A DNA stretch of 64,000 bases from JACNKV01 sp964388155 (GTDB lineage Bacteria; Fidelibacterota; Marinisomatia; Marinisomatales; JACNKV01), in contig CAYLYH010000009.1 in assembly GCA_964388155.1 (NCBI GenBank), forward strand, positions 9,030 through 73,029, read 5' to 3'. This document shows positions 50,299 through 58,905 of the stretch, in pieces (position 1 is the stretch's first letter; every line of letters starts with the position of its first letter). The notes under the pieces were generated by a model, which saw only the letters and a program-made list of their open reading frames with translations, did not search any database and had not been told where the DNA came from. A program made the position numbers and the translations under genes.

Positions 50299-51546
50299 CT
50301 AAACGTGTCCCAATGCATCAACCGGTTCAAGTTTTGATGCTTTTCTGGCGGGTTGCCAACTTGCAAATAGCGAAACCAAAACAACGATGATTGAAGTTGC
50401 TATTACCTCTTTTACAGGAATATCAGGAATTAACACCAGATTTTCCATCGGTCCGAAAGTAAATTGAACAGTTTGCCATTGCATTAAAAATAATAATCCA
50501 ACCCCTATGATAACACCAACAAGTGTGCTGATAAATCCAAGGAAAAATCCTTCTGCCAAAAATAATGACAGAATTTTTCGCGGTGAAGTGCCGATTGCTG
50601 CAATCGTTCCAATTTCACTGGTTCGCTCAAAAACTGACATCATCATAATATTCATTACGCTGATTAACACAATGGAAATCAAAATAACTCTGACCATCAT
50701 AATGAGCAAATCAACGATTCTGGCAATGCTACCAAAATGTGTTAATTTATCCCAGGGATGCACTTCGTAAATGGGTTCTCCATTTCCTGTTTTTTCGTTG
50801 GAAAGTAGTTGATTTAATCCGGAAGAAACTTCTTTTACTTCATCTCCACGATTTAATCGAATTGCCACTTCAGAGATTTCAATTTCATCCATCCGCAATA
50901 AATTTAATGCATCATCAATATGAATGAAACCATCCTTCCCCTGTGGTCCCATTGCTCCTTCTGAAACACCGACGACTTTCAAGGAAACTCCATTTACAGA
51001 ACCGTGGCGATTTGTTCCGACAATGACAACTTCATTGCCAACTTCAAGGTTCAATCCTTTAATCAGAATATCAGGCACAATAATTTCACCAGGCTTAACA
51101 AAATTTATCGGATCAGTTACATCACTGATTCGGTCAATTAATGTTGGGCAAGTTGCTTGTTCCATTTCCGGGTAGATAGCTGTGAGACGAATATTGGAAG
51201 TTTGAACATAATCACTAATCATTGCACCAAATTTAATCCGTGGTGAATAGGCTTCGATTTTATCATTATTCTTTAACTTTGGTTCTAAAACTTCTATCTC
51301 ACTTTCCGATAAAAAAATATTCAACGGAATGTTATCAATAGATTCTACATAACCACTTTTATGGACTTGCATATTTGCCAGCATCGAATCGGTAATAATC
51401 CCAATCATTGCATTCTTGAAAGAACCTCCAAGTCCTGCAAATACAATTACTAATATCACTCCAATGGATATAAGTGTTGTTGTCAAAAGTGTTCGGCGTG
51501 TGTAGCGAAATAAATTGCGAATGGCTATTTTAATAATATTTCTCAT
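50299..51546 (-). CDS. ABC transporter permease, FtsX/MacB/LolCE type
   Basis: A 415-residue inner-membrane protein from the ATG at 51546, preceded by AGGAG; a start further upstream would overlap the ATPase gene. One N-terminal helix, a large periplasmic domain (about 50-270), then three C-terminal helices with SEIGTIAAIGTSPRKILSLFLAEG, the signature of the MacB/LolC/FtsX mechanotransmission permeases. These move lipoproteins or lipids out of the inner-membrane outer leaflet without substrate passage through the membrane. It starts 1 base after the ATPase stop. It probably forms a homodimer. Confidence 0.9.
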   Translation of the reverse strand: MRNIIKIAIRNLFRYTRRTLLTTTLISIGVILVIVFAGLGGSFKNAMIGIITDSMLANMQVHKSGYVESIDNIPLNIFLSESEIEVLEPKLKNNDKIEAYSPRIKFGAMISDYVQTSNIRLTAIYPEMEQATCPTLIDRISDVTDPINFVKPGEIIVPDILIKGLNLEVGNEVVIVGTNRHGSVNGVSLKVVGVSEGAMGPQGKDGFIHIDDALNLLRMDEIEISEVAIRLNRGDEVKEVSSGLNQLLSNEKTGNGEPIYEVHPWDKLTHFGSIARIVDLLIMMVRVILISIVLISVMNIMMMSVFERTSEIGTIAAIGTSPRKILSLFLAEGFFLGFISTLVGVIIGVGLLFLMQWQTVQFTFGPMENLVLIPDIPVKEVIATSIIVVLVSLFASWQPARKASKLEPVDALGHV

Positions 51547-51547
51547 C

Positions 51548-52240
51548 TTATTCTCCTGATTCTTTACAGTTAACGATTTTACCATCTTCAAGTGTATAGA
51601 TAATTTCTGCATTCCCGACAATCTTTGGGTCGTGAGTAGAAAAAATGAAGGTAGTTCCTAAATCTATTTTCATCTGCCGCATTATGTCGATAACCTTCAA
51701 CGCTGTTTTGTGATCCAGATTTGCAGTTGGTTCATCTGCCAAAACAACACTTGGGTTGGTTACTAATGCCCTTGCAACGGCAACCCGCTGTTTCTGTCCA
51801 CCCGATATTTGATTCGGATATTTATTCTTTTGGTCCAGCATATTCACTTTTTCAAGTAAAGATAAAACCCTTTTTTGTCTTTCTTCAACAGGGAGATTCT
51901 TCACCATCAGTAACGGATATTCTACATTTTCAAATACAGTTAAAACCGGAATTAAATTGAAATTTTGAAATACAAATCCCAAAGTATCCCCTCTAAATTT
52001 TGCACCGTCTTTTCTATCAAGATGATTTATTTTTATGTCATTTACAAACACATCTCCTTCTGTTGGCTTGTCCAGACAACCAATGAGATTTAGCAGGGTT
52101 GTTTTTCCACTGCCGGATGGTCCGATAAAAGAGATAAAACTGCCTTTATCAATTTCCAGATTGATATTTTTTAATGCTGTTACGGAAATTTCTTCCGTAT
52201 GATATATTTTTGTAACATTGTCTATTTTGATTAAACTCAT
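51548..52240 (-). CDS. ABC transporter ATPase, LolD/MacB type
   Basis: A 230-residue cytosolic ATPase. Walker A GPSGSGKTTLL (about 39-49), Q-loop region FVFQNFNLIPVLTVFENV, signature ISGGQKQRVAVARALV, Walker B VVLADEPTANLD, H-loop STHDP. The LTVFENVEYPL..... wording is typical of LolD/MacB-like ATPases. AGGA lies upstream of the ATG. It overlaps the TetR gene by 4 bases (ATGA) and the permease begins 1 base after its stop, so regulator, ATPase and permease form one unit. Confidence 0.94.
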   Translation of the reverse strand: MSLIKIDNVTKIYHTEEISVTALKNINLEIDKGSFISFIGPSGSGKTTLLNLIGCLDKPTEGDVFVNDIKINHLDRKDGAKFRGDTLGFVFQNFNLIPVLTVFENVEYPLLMVKNLPVEERQKRVLSLLEKVNMLDQKNKYPNQISGGQKQRVAVARALVTNPSVVLADEPTANLDHKTALKVIDIMRQMKIDLGTTFIFSTHDPKIVGNAEIIYTLEDGKIVNCKESGE

Positions 52241-52830
52241 TTTTTGTTCCTTTTCATCATTATTTTAATGGTTTCCCAAGTGGATATTCCTTCTTGAAAT
52301 AAATCAAAAGCATAGTTTGATAATCTCCATTTCGTAGCAGTAAAACGAATTGATCCCATTATCAGTTGCGATAGGTATTGTGCATCAATATCACTTCTAA
52401 TCTCCTTGTTTTCTTGTCCATCACGAATCATTCTATGGATTTCATTTTGTATCATTTGCATATTTTCGACGATTCTGCTTTGCAATGCTTCGTCATTTAG
52501 AAAATATTTTTCCGAAAAGATGAAGGCAATCTTTACAGGATCATCGGCTATATTTTTAAATTTGCTCAAGACAAATTTTTCCAATTGATTAAAACCAGGT
52601 GACTCTTGTTCCTTTAAATGTTCAATCCTTTTTGACGACCGTTTGTTAAATCTGATCAACAATAATTCCAATATTTCGGATTTGCTCCCAAAATGTCTGT
52701 ATATGGTAGATTCCACTACACCAATTTGTTTGGATAGGTTTTTTATGGTTACCGCTTGGATTCCCCCTTCGGCAATCAAAGTCAATGCAGAATCCAATAT
52801 TTGGTTTTGTCTGTCTGTTAGTTCTTTCAT
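52237..52830 (-). CDS. TetR-family regulator of operon A
   Basis: A 197-residue TetR protein: N-terminal helix-turn-helix (ILDSALTLIAEGGIQAVTIKNLSKQIGVVESTIYRHFGSKSEIL, about 10-53), then a ligand-binding helical domain. It is a paralog of the TetR proteins at 58176 and 60900, sharing IFSE and S...IYRHF.NK patterns. It is first in the nine-gene operon A and overlaps the ABC ATPase gene by 4 bases. A 20-bp dyad lies 22 bases upstream of its start, suited to autorepression. The inducer is probably a hydrophobic compound carried by the system, by analogy only. Confidence 0.9.
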   Translation of the reverse strand: MKELTDRQNQILDSALTLIAEGGIQAVTIKNLSKQIGVVESTIYRHFGSKSEILELLLIRFNKRSSKRIEHLKEQESPGFNQLEKFVLSKFKNIADDPVKIAFIFSEKYFLNDEALQSRIVENMQMIQNEIHRMIRDGQENKEIRSDIDAQYLSQLIMGSIRFTATKWRLSNYAFDLFQEGISTWETIKIMMKRNKK

Positions 52831-52851
52831 TATTTCCTCAACCCTTCAAAT

Positions 52852-52871
52852 GTGAGTGAATATTCACTCAC
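52852..52871. promoter_or_regulatory. Operator of TetR regulator A (perfect palindrome)
   Basis: GTGAGTGAATATTCACTCAC is a perfect 20-bp palindrome (22 bp with the flanking T/A), starting 22 bases upstream of the TetR ATG at 52830. It fits the form GTKAGT-N8-ACTMAC shared with the two other TetR operators at 58775 and 61500. Confidence 0.8.
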
Positions 52872-52920
52872 ATAACTTATTACTAAATTCAGTTACCTTC
52901 CAAATAGTTTTTTTTATTAC

Positions 52921-52948
52921 AAAAAGCCCCGCGGATATCGCAGGGCTT
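52921..52948 (-). terminator. Rho-independent terminator of operon B
   Basis: On the minus strand AAGCCCTGCG-ATATC-CGCGGGGCTT forms a 10-bp stem with one G-U pair, followed by TTTTTG. It lies about 40 bases past the stop of the membrane-protein gene at 52988 and just ahead of the operon A operator. Confidence 0.9.
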
Positions 52949-52987
52949 TCCATTAAGATTATTAATGTATTCGCAAAATGTTTTACA

Positions 52988-53782
52988 TTAATCAACGTGC
53001 TTCCACTCTTCAATCAACACCTTTGTTTTAGGTAATAGAATAATTGGGAGGAGAATTGTGGCAACCATTGGACCGGGCAAGAACATTGAAAATCGATGGA
53101 CTTCCATTATATTCACTACCGCCAACGGATAACCGCCAATCATCGACATCAACGCAGCAAATACACCCAAAGGCACTGCCCAATGTTTGCGACGCAATAC
53201 CGCATAACTAAACACTAACCAAGCCGTAGCGCCCCACCAAGTAACCATCATCACAACAGCATACATTCCTTTCCAAACATCATTGTAAGTCGTGGTCTGA
53301 TATTTAGAAATAATCGCCACGCCATCGATGTATGTAAGCACATACGCCAACCCTGCAACAAAAATTAATCCAATCACTTTGCGGTTAACTTTTCCGATAT
53401 ACAGAGTGGCAAACCATAACGCAGTTGCAATTAGAAATACCGTCATTGTTGGTGCAGGTAAATCGATACTTTTTGCTGGTATTGTCGGAAAAAATCCTGC
53501 CAGCATTTGCAAAGATGCCGCAATCGTTCCCCAATACCACGCCCATTTTTTCTCCATTGCAAAACCATAAAGAACAGCACCCCATAATGCACTTGCTGAA
53601 ATTCCTATCCAACCTAACATAGAATGGGTAATGATGACCGCAAGAGCCTCATCTGGCCGGCCGCCTGCATTTTTTCCATTTACTACCGTCATAAATATTT
53701 CTGACAAATAGTAAAATAACAGCAAACCTGCAAAAAAACCAGCAATTGAGACGGCTATTCCAAACCATTTATTATTTCTCAT
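52988..53782 (-). CDS. Polytopic membrane protein, last gene of operon B
   Basis: A 264-residue protein with about seven to eight predicted helices. AGGAGA precedes the ATG at 53782. Notable segments: EKKWAWYWGTIAASLQMLAGFFPTIPAK and a conserved-looking C-terminal pair of helices. It loosely resembles the 339-aa membrane protein at 58906 (both have [EK]KWA, then a helix rich in Ala/Gly ending in IP). No family is recognised. It follows the barrel gene by 18 bases and ends at a strong terminator. A part in the RND-linked system is inferred from position. Confidence 0.72.
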   Translation of the reverse strand: MRNNKWFGIAVSIAGFFAGLLLFYYLSEIFMTVVNGKNAGGRPDEALAVIITHSMLGWIGISASALWGAVLYGFAMEKKWAWYWGTIAASLQMLAGFFPTIPAKSIDLPAPTMTVFLIATALWFATLYIGKVNRKVIGLIFVAGLAYVLTYIDGVAIISKYQTTTYNDVWKGMYAVVMMVTWWGATAWLVFSYAVLRRKHWAVPLGVFAALMSMIGGYPLAVVNIMEVHRFSMFLPGPMVATILLPIILLPKTKVLIEEWKHVD

Positions 53783-53800
53783 TTTACTTTCTCCTCTTGT

Positions 53801-55045
53801 TTAAAAACTGTATTTTAATTTCAGATACACCATATCATTATCGTCGTAGTATCCAAACATTTCTTGAATTGATGCAGATTCTGCATCGTCATTGCGATAG
53901 AAAATATTTGCTCCTGCCAAAAGTTCAAATCCATCAGCAATATCGTAAGCGATGGTCGGACGGATAAGTGCATCTTCGTAATTCAATCCGACATACGAAA
54001 AGAGTTGAAGTGTAAGCGTCTCTCTTAAAAATGTTCGATTGACTAAAAATGTCATCATATTATCCATTTCATCCTGCACAATAGCGTCGTCATAATCCAT
54101 AATAGCACGCTGAATAAATTGTGTACTGAATCGTGTTTCACCAATATTGAAATCTGTTCCGATGAGGTAATGAAGATAATCTTTTTCTAATAAATTTATT
54201 GGCAAATCCATTTGATTCAATGCAGAAAACTGCTTTCCGGCGTAATAGGCACCTTCACCACGAACGACAAATCCTTTGATTTCTGTAGAAAAACTACCGC
54301 CGCCCAGTGTTAATTGATGATGTTTGGGGGTAAGTGTTAAAGTATCCATAGTCATATTTGGTGAAATATGCATTGTTGGGTCATCATCCCACATTGTTCC
54401 TGCCATTATTTCAAAGTCAATAAGTGACGACATCCCGGAAAATTTTAGAAATGCTTCGCTGTTTTCTAATTTATTCCGAACCTCTTTTTGAGAATAATCA
54501 ATAGTAACCGGCTTATCAAACGACGGTTGTCGTGACCAAATAGATGTCTCATCCGGCATTAAAGTTGGTGTAAATGTTGGAATCCAGACAAATTCTACTG
54601 TATTATTTCCAAGATAGTAATCCGCTTTTAATGAAGTAACTCCCGTTCGTATTTCATCAAAATCACGGAGCAAAAACTCACCCAAGTCTTTTGGTGAAAT
54701 AATATCCGTGATAAACACACCGTCTGCTTTCCCCCAAATAATCATTTGACGCCCTAATCGCAAATCCATATTATCAAAGAAAATATCCATATAGACTTCG
54801 CCCAAATCAAAATCTAAATCACTGTTTGGATATTGATAAATAGTCGTATTTGCCAGAAAACCAACATTGCCCATTTTCTTTTCAACATTTAGGTCGAATG
54901 TGTTTTGATTAATGGCATAATCCAGACTGTCGTTTGTCAACACGCCTAAATATGTTCGTGCGTATCCGCTAAAATCTAAAGATTGAGCCATTACAGCCGT
55001 TACCATTAAACTCCCCATTACCAGAAATTTTGTGATTATTTTCAT
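53801..55045 (-). CDS. Outer-membrane beta-barrel protein, DUF1302-like
   Basis: A 414-residue exported protein: signal peptide about 1-20 (ending VMAQ), then barrel strands. NMDLRLGRQMIIWGKADGVFITD and ISPKDLGEF...FDEIRTGV match the DUF1302-type (G)RQ..WGKADG...D..P.D segment. It ends MVYLKLKYSF. In proteobacteria DUF1302 proteins occur with a LolA-like/DUF1329 protein and an RND (MMPL) pump, exactly the neighbours here (2 bases after the LolA-like gene). It is probably the outer-membrane end of a hydrophobic-substrate export path. It is a counterpart of the barrel at 47787. Confidence 0.8.
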   Translation of the reverse strand: MKIITKFLVMGSLMVTAVMAQSLDFSGYARTYLGVLTNDSLDYAINQNTFDLNVEKKMGNVGFLANTTIYQYPNSDLDFDLGEVYMDIFFDNMDLRLGRQMIIWGKADGVFITDIISPKDLGEFLLRDFDEIRTGVTSLKADYYLGNNTVEFVWIPTFTPTLMPDETSIWSRQPSFDKPVTIDYSQKEVRNKLENSEAFLKFSGMSSLIDFEIMAGTMWDDDPTMHISPNMTMDTLTLTPKHHQLTLGGGSFSTEIKGFVVRGEGAYYAGKQFSALNQMDLPINLLEKDYLHYLIGTDFNIGETRFSTQFIQRAIMDYDDAIVQDEMDNMMTFLVNRTFLRETLTLQLFSYVGLNYEDALIRPTIAYDIADGFELLAGANIFYRNDDAESASIQEMFGYYDDNDMVYLKLKYSF

Positions 55046-55047
55046 TT

Positions 55048-55818
55048 TTAAATTCCTCTCTTCATCATTCTTTCGGTGAATTGTCTGTCGGCAATTCCCG
55101 TATTAATTTTTACATCAGATAATTTCATTTCTGTTTGATGATTTTTTTGTTCATTTTTCATTGTTACATTTGTGATAATGATTACCTCACCAAATTCTTT
55201 ATATTCCTTCAAAGTAAGCTGTTTCAAAAAATCCTCATCTTCGTCATAGAATTCTTTTTTTATCCCGATCCATTTATCTTTGACCACCCAAGTCACTGTT
55301 CGTGAATACATATATTCTTCATCTTTTGGGTTGCTTTCGACGACATAACATTTGACACCATCAATCGTTTCCTCTTTCAAAATTGAGTGCGTATCTTGAC
55401 TTGGATGTCGATCTCCTAAATCGTCATACGTAAAATCCGATCCCATAAAATAATCACTTTTACTATCGCTGGAAATTCGTTTTACTTTTTTTAGAGCAGG
55501 AAGATAAATCCACTGGTCATCACTTTTATTTTCATCATCATAAGACCAATTCATAAATGATGTGTTTTTTACATCAGCGGGAGACATAAAGAACATAATT
55601 TTCTTATCCATATTTCCCATATTTTTTAAGAATTGCTTGATTTCACGAATGCGTTGATCTCCCCGTGAATTTTCCAACGTCATTGTTAGATTTGCTGTCA
55701 TATCATCGCCGGTCGGGCGGTTATACACTTTAAGCATAATATCTAAACCTGTCATTCCTTGGGCTGAAAGCAATCCTGTAAACAGTAGAAATGTCACTGT
55801 TGTTTTTAATTTAGTCAT
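55048..55818 (-). CDS. LolA-like outer-membrane lipoprotein-sorting/lipid-carrier protein
   Basis: A 256-residue exported protein, signal peptide about 1-19 (ending LLSAQ). The LolA-like pattern is clear: NLTMTLENSRGDQRIREIKQF, KKIMFFMSPADVKNTSFMNWSYDD, DDQWIYLPALKKVKRISS, YVVESNPKDEEYMYSRTVTWV. Related to the carrier at 49016 but with a different lid region. Overlaps the RND pump gene by 8 bases, so pump and carrier are translationally coupled. It would take substrate from the RND pump to the barrel. The substrate is unknown. Confidence 0.86.
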   Translation of the reverse strand: MTKLKTTVTFLLFTGLLSAQGMTGLDIMLKVYNRPTGDDMTANLTMTLENSRGDQRIREIKQFLKNMGNMDKKIMFFMSPADVKNTSFMNWSYDDENKSDDQWIYLPALKKVKRISSDSKSDYFMGSDFTYDDLGDRHPSQDTHSILKEETIDGVKCYVVESNPKDEEYMYSRTVTWVVKDKWIGIKKEFYDEDEDFLKQLTLKEYKEFGEVIIITNVTMKNEQKNHQTEMKLSDVKINTGIADRQFTERMMKRGI

Positions 55819-58123
55819 TGTTACTATCCTTTCTTGATTTGTTATTATTCGAAAATAAGTTGAAATATTTAATAAGCAGAACCATAATAGTCAGGGTTCC
55901 GACAAAACTGGTAAACATATTTAGTGAAACTAACGCACCCAAAACCCGATTCGGCGGAAAGACTGAAAACAGCAAAACCATAAACCCGGCAATAACGACA
56001 ACAGCATTGAACATAATGGCTCTTCCGGAATGATGCATTGTTTTTCCAATCGATAGTTTCATATCTTTTGTCTTTGACAAATTAATTTTGTATCGATCAA
56101 TAAAATGGACTGCATAGTCAATCCCTATTCCGATGGCAATACTAGACATTAATGCTGTTGTTGTGCTCAATGGAATATTGAGTAATCCCATCACGCCAAA
56201 ACTAATAAGTGATGTGATGACGATTGGAACGGAACCGATAAGCCCGGCGCGAATATTTTTAAACATAAAACTCAATAAAACAAAGACAATGATGAGCGAC
56301 ATTAGCAAACTGGCAACTTGTCCCTCCAATATCAAATCGGTAAATACTAACGCTTTATAACCGGAACCGGCGTAATTCATTTCGATATCCTTATCGGCAA
56401 ATTTATCACGATATTGCTCAATTCGATTGATAACCCGATTGGTCTCTTTGGAATTATCACTTTTGATTTGAACCGTAATATTCATTTTTCTAAATTCATA
56501 ATCGGTTACTTTCCAAAGATTTTCCGGGTCTCCTGACATTTCATAAAGGAGTAAGTATTGAGCAATTAATTCCCTTGAATCGGGGATGATGTTGAACGCT
56601 TCGTCATCGGCGTTCATCACTTTATTCATTCGTTTCAAATAATCGGTTAATGAAAATGAGTTTCCGACGATATCCAACGATTCAACATCATTTTGCAATT
56701 CATCGACTAATCTCAATGCTTCGGCATTTTTGAACACATCTTTTTTGTCAGATTCTAAAACAAGACTTAACATTGATGTTCCGCCAAAATTTTTATTGAT
56801 AAATTTGTCGGTTAACACAATATCACTATCTTTTTCAAACTTGTCCAGGAAACTGGAATTAATCCAAACTTTTTGCATCCCAAGAATTGAAATCACAACA
56901 ATCAATCCAGTAATAATAATTGTTAAGGATTTCTTTTTCAAAAGTTCGTTTGAAAAACGATGTGCAAACCCGGTATTGTCATTATTGGAGGCAGTTGATT
57001 TCTTTCGAATTTTCGGAAGTTTAAATATCATCAGTCCGGCAGGAATCATTACCAGAGATAACACCATTGCAGATAAAACACCAAATGCGGTAAATAATCC
57101 AAAATATTTAATCGGATACACTTGAGATGTTAGCAGTGATATAAACCCAACGGCGGTTGTTACTGCTGTCATCACCACAGGTTTCCACATTTCTGATAAC
57201 ATATCTTCAATTGCATCTTTTGTTGACAAACCAGGTTTCTTATTTAGCGTCATCTCAAGATGGCTATAAAGATGAATCCCATAAGCCACTCCAATGGCAA
57301 TGAGCATAACGGGAATCATAGTAGAAACCGCATAAATTGGGATTCCAACAAATGCCATAAGTCCAAATGTCCAAACAGTGCTAATAAAAACCACAAGCAG
57401 GGTGAAAATAGTATTTTTGATGCTTCGAAGAAGAAGAAGTAAAACCAGCATAATAATGACGATTACAATCGGAACCATTTTCTGCATATCTGCAGGCCCC
57501 AATAAAGCCATTGTACCTTCAACAATCGGACGACCCGCAACATAAATATTTTCAGGTCTTTCATAAGATTTTCCCAAATCTAAAATACGATTATAAAAAT
57601 CTTGAGTAAATACATCGTCACCAATACGGGCAATAATGAGAGAGACCTTTTCATCTGTGGAAACTAGTCTTCCCACCACCATTTCATTTGCTTTTACTTT
57701 CTGTTGTAGCGCATCTAATTTTTCTTGTGATTTTGGAACGCGTTTGTAAAATGCTTTTACATCCATTCCATCTTCGGTGCCAACAATATTATCCGCGGTG
57801 TAGAGTGAAGTTACATCAGCCTTTTCAATCTCCGGCATTTTTTGAAGGTCTTTGGTAATTTGTTTGATTTTCGTGAGTGTTTCTATGTTATAGATACCTG
57901 CAGTGTTTTCAATTGCAATTATGATACCGTCTTTGATGTTAAACCATTCCTCCGCCTGATCGCTATAAACAAATGCGGGATGATCTTGCGGCATATATTT
58001 ATCCAGATTTGTTTCCATAGAGGCTTTTGACTTCATTTGCATAAAGAAAAAGACGGTGAGCACCAAAATAATCGTTAGGCTTATTTTAGGTGTTTTCAAT
58101 AATTTATGTAGTGTGGTGTTCAT
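55811..58123 (-). CDS. RND/MMPL-family transporter
   Basis: A 770-residue inner-membrane protein with the internal duplication of RND transporters: TM1 at about 14-28, a periplasmic loop to ~205, a five-helix sterol-sensing-type cluster (about 205-370), TM7 near 400, a second loop, and a second cluster (about 600-760). Motifs GVAYGIHLYSHLE and GIGIDYAVHFIDRY are the paired proton-relay helix sequences of MMPL/hopanoid-transport-like RND proteins. It is powered by proton motive force. It is followed by LolA-like and barrel genes, the set linked elsewhere to export of hydrophobic lipids. It lies 52 bases after the TetR gene. Confidence 0.92.
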   Translation of the reverse strand: MNTTLHKLLKTPKISLTIILVLTVFFFMQMKSKASMETNLDKYMPQDHPAFVYSDQAEEWFNIKDGIIIAIENTAGIYNIETLTKIKQITKDLQKMPEIEKADVTSLYTADNIVGTEDGMDVKAFYKRVPKSQEKLDALQQKVKANEMVVGRLVSTDEKVSLIIARIGDDVFTQDFYNRILDLGKSYERPENIYVAGRPIVEGTMALLGPADMQKMVPIVIVIIMLVLLLLLRSIKNTIFTLLVVFISTVWTFGLMAFVGIPIYAVSTMIPVMLIAIGVAYGIHLYSHLEMTLNKKPGLSTKDAIEDMLSEMWKPVVMTAVTTAVGFISLLTSQVYPIKYFGLFTAFGVLSAMVLSLVMIPAGLMIFKLPKIRKKSTASNNDNTGFAHRFSNELLKKKSLTIIITGLIVVISILGMQKVWINSSFLDKFEKDSDIVLTDKFINKNFGGTSMLSLVLESDKKDVFKNAEALRLVDELQNDVESLDIVGNSFSLTDYLKRMNKVMNADDEAFNIIPDSRELIAQYLLLYEMSGDPENLWKVTDYEFRKMNITVQIKSDNSKETNRVINRIEQYRDKFADKDIEMNYAGSGYKALVFTDLILEGQVASLLMSLIIVFVLLSFMFKNIRAGLIGSVPIVITSLISFGVMGLLNIPLSTTTALMSSIAIGIGIDYAVHFIDRYKINLSKTKDMKLSIGKTMHHSGRAIMFNAVVVIAGFMVLLFSVFPPNRVLGALVSLNMFTSFVGTLTIMVLLIKYFNLFSNNNKSRKDSNND

Positions 58124-58141
58124 TATTTGCTCCCTGTGTTT

Positions 58142-58157
58142 GTTAATACTAACTAAC
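58142..58157. promoter_or_regulatory. Clustered GTTA/TAAC half-sites between TetR and the RND gene
   Basis: GTTAATACTAACTAAC contains a dyad (GTTA-ATAC-TAAC) and two ACTAAC half-sites like those in the TetR operators. It is 19-34 bases upstream of the RND start, in the 52-base gap. It may be a second regulator site controlling the structural genes. Confidence 0.45.
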
Positions 58158-58175
58158 TATTTTTCAAAAAAATAT

Positions 58176-58754
58176 TTAAATTAATTTTTCCAATGCATTC
58201 AGCAACTTTTCTGTTGCTTTTTGCAGATCAAAGTTATTGTTACTCATATGCCATTTTGTGACCACCAGTCTGAATGCACCCATTATCATCAATGCTAATT
58301 GTTCAGCGTCAATATGGTCAATAATTTCTCCCTCTTTTTGACCATTTAGAATGATATTAACAAATTTTATTTGAGAATCATTCATTATAATTCTTATTGT
58401 AGTGGACAATTCACTGTTATTATCAAAAAGTTCTTCAGAGAATATTACTGCGGCCAGCGATGGGTTTTCGGTAAAGTGTTGTGCGTGCGCAGTAAACACA
58501 TTTCGAATAATATCACAAGCTGTGTGTTTTTCAGCATCCTGATTAAAGTTATCAACACCTGTATTAAGTTTGATTGTGGTGATAATCCCCAATAATATTT
58601 CGGTTTTATTTTCAAAATGACGATAGATTGCCGGTTCGGAAATTCCGATCGATTTAGAAATATTCTTAATGGTCAACCCTTGGATACCTTTTTTAGCGAT
58701 CAGTTGGATTGATTCCTGAATAATTTGTTTTTGTCTGTTTGTGAATTCGTTCAT
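58176..58754 (-). CDS. TetR-family regulator of operon B
   Basis: A 192-residue TetR protein with N-terminal helix-turn-helix (SIQLIAKKGIQGLTIKNISKSIGISEPAIYRHFENKTEIL) and a helical ligand-binding domain. It is similar to the TetR proteins at 52237 and 60900, and with the latter shares AAVIFSEE.F and the ...ELS... stretch that follows it. It is first in operon B, which encodes an RND pump, LolA-like carrier, barrel and membrane protein. A dyad sits 21 bases upstream of its start. The effector is unknown. Confidence 0.9.
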   Translation of the reverse strand: MNEFTNRQKQIIQESIQLIAKKGIQGLTIKNISKSIGISEPAIYRHFENKTEILLGIITTIKLNTGVDNFNQDAEKHTACDIIRNVFTAHAQHFTENPSLAAVIFSEELFDNNSELSTTIRIIMNDSQIKFVNIILNGQKEGEIIDHIDAEQLALMIMGAFRLVVTKWHMSNNNFDLQKATEKLLNALEKLI

Positions 58755-58774
58755 TATTTAATCAATTATTGAAT

Positions 58775-58794
58775 GTTAGTGATTGTTCACTAAC
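58775..58794. promoter_or_regulatory. Operator of TetR regulator B
   Basis: GTTAGTGATTGTTCACTAAC has perfect 8-base arms around TTGT. The arms share GTTAGT-N8-ACTAAC exactly with the operator at 61500-61519, and AGTGA-N4-TCACT with the one at 52852-52871. It lies 21 bases before the TetR ATG at 58754. Confidence 0.78.
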
Positions 58795-58864
58795 CGATAT
58801 TACAGACTATTTCAATTATGTGCAAGAATTATTTTTGGTGGCATGTATTCTGCCCGGAAGGGAT

Positions 58865-58896
58865 GGCAGGGCTGTGGCTTTCACCACAACCCTACC
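58865..58896 (-). terminator. Hairpin after operon C (weak terminator)
   Basis: On the minus strand GGTAGGGTTGTGG and CCACAGCCCTGCC form a 13-bp stem with two G-U pairs around a 6-base loop, 10 bases past the stop at 58906. No T-tract follows, so it may work with Rho or stabilise the mRNA end. Confidence 0.65.
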
Positions 58897-58905
58897 ATAT
58901 ATTAA

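Noticed and set aside
50739..51175. Plus-strand frames inside the ABC permease gene
   Set aside because: Antisense shadows with no start context; the minus-strand permease explains the sequence.
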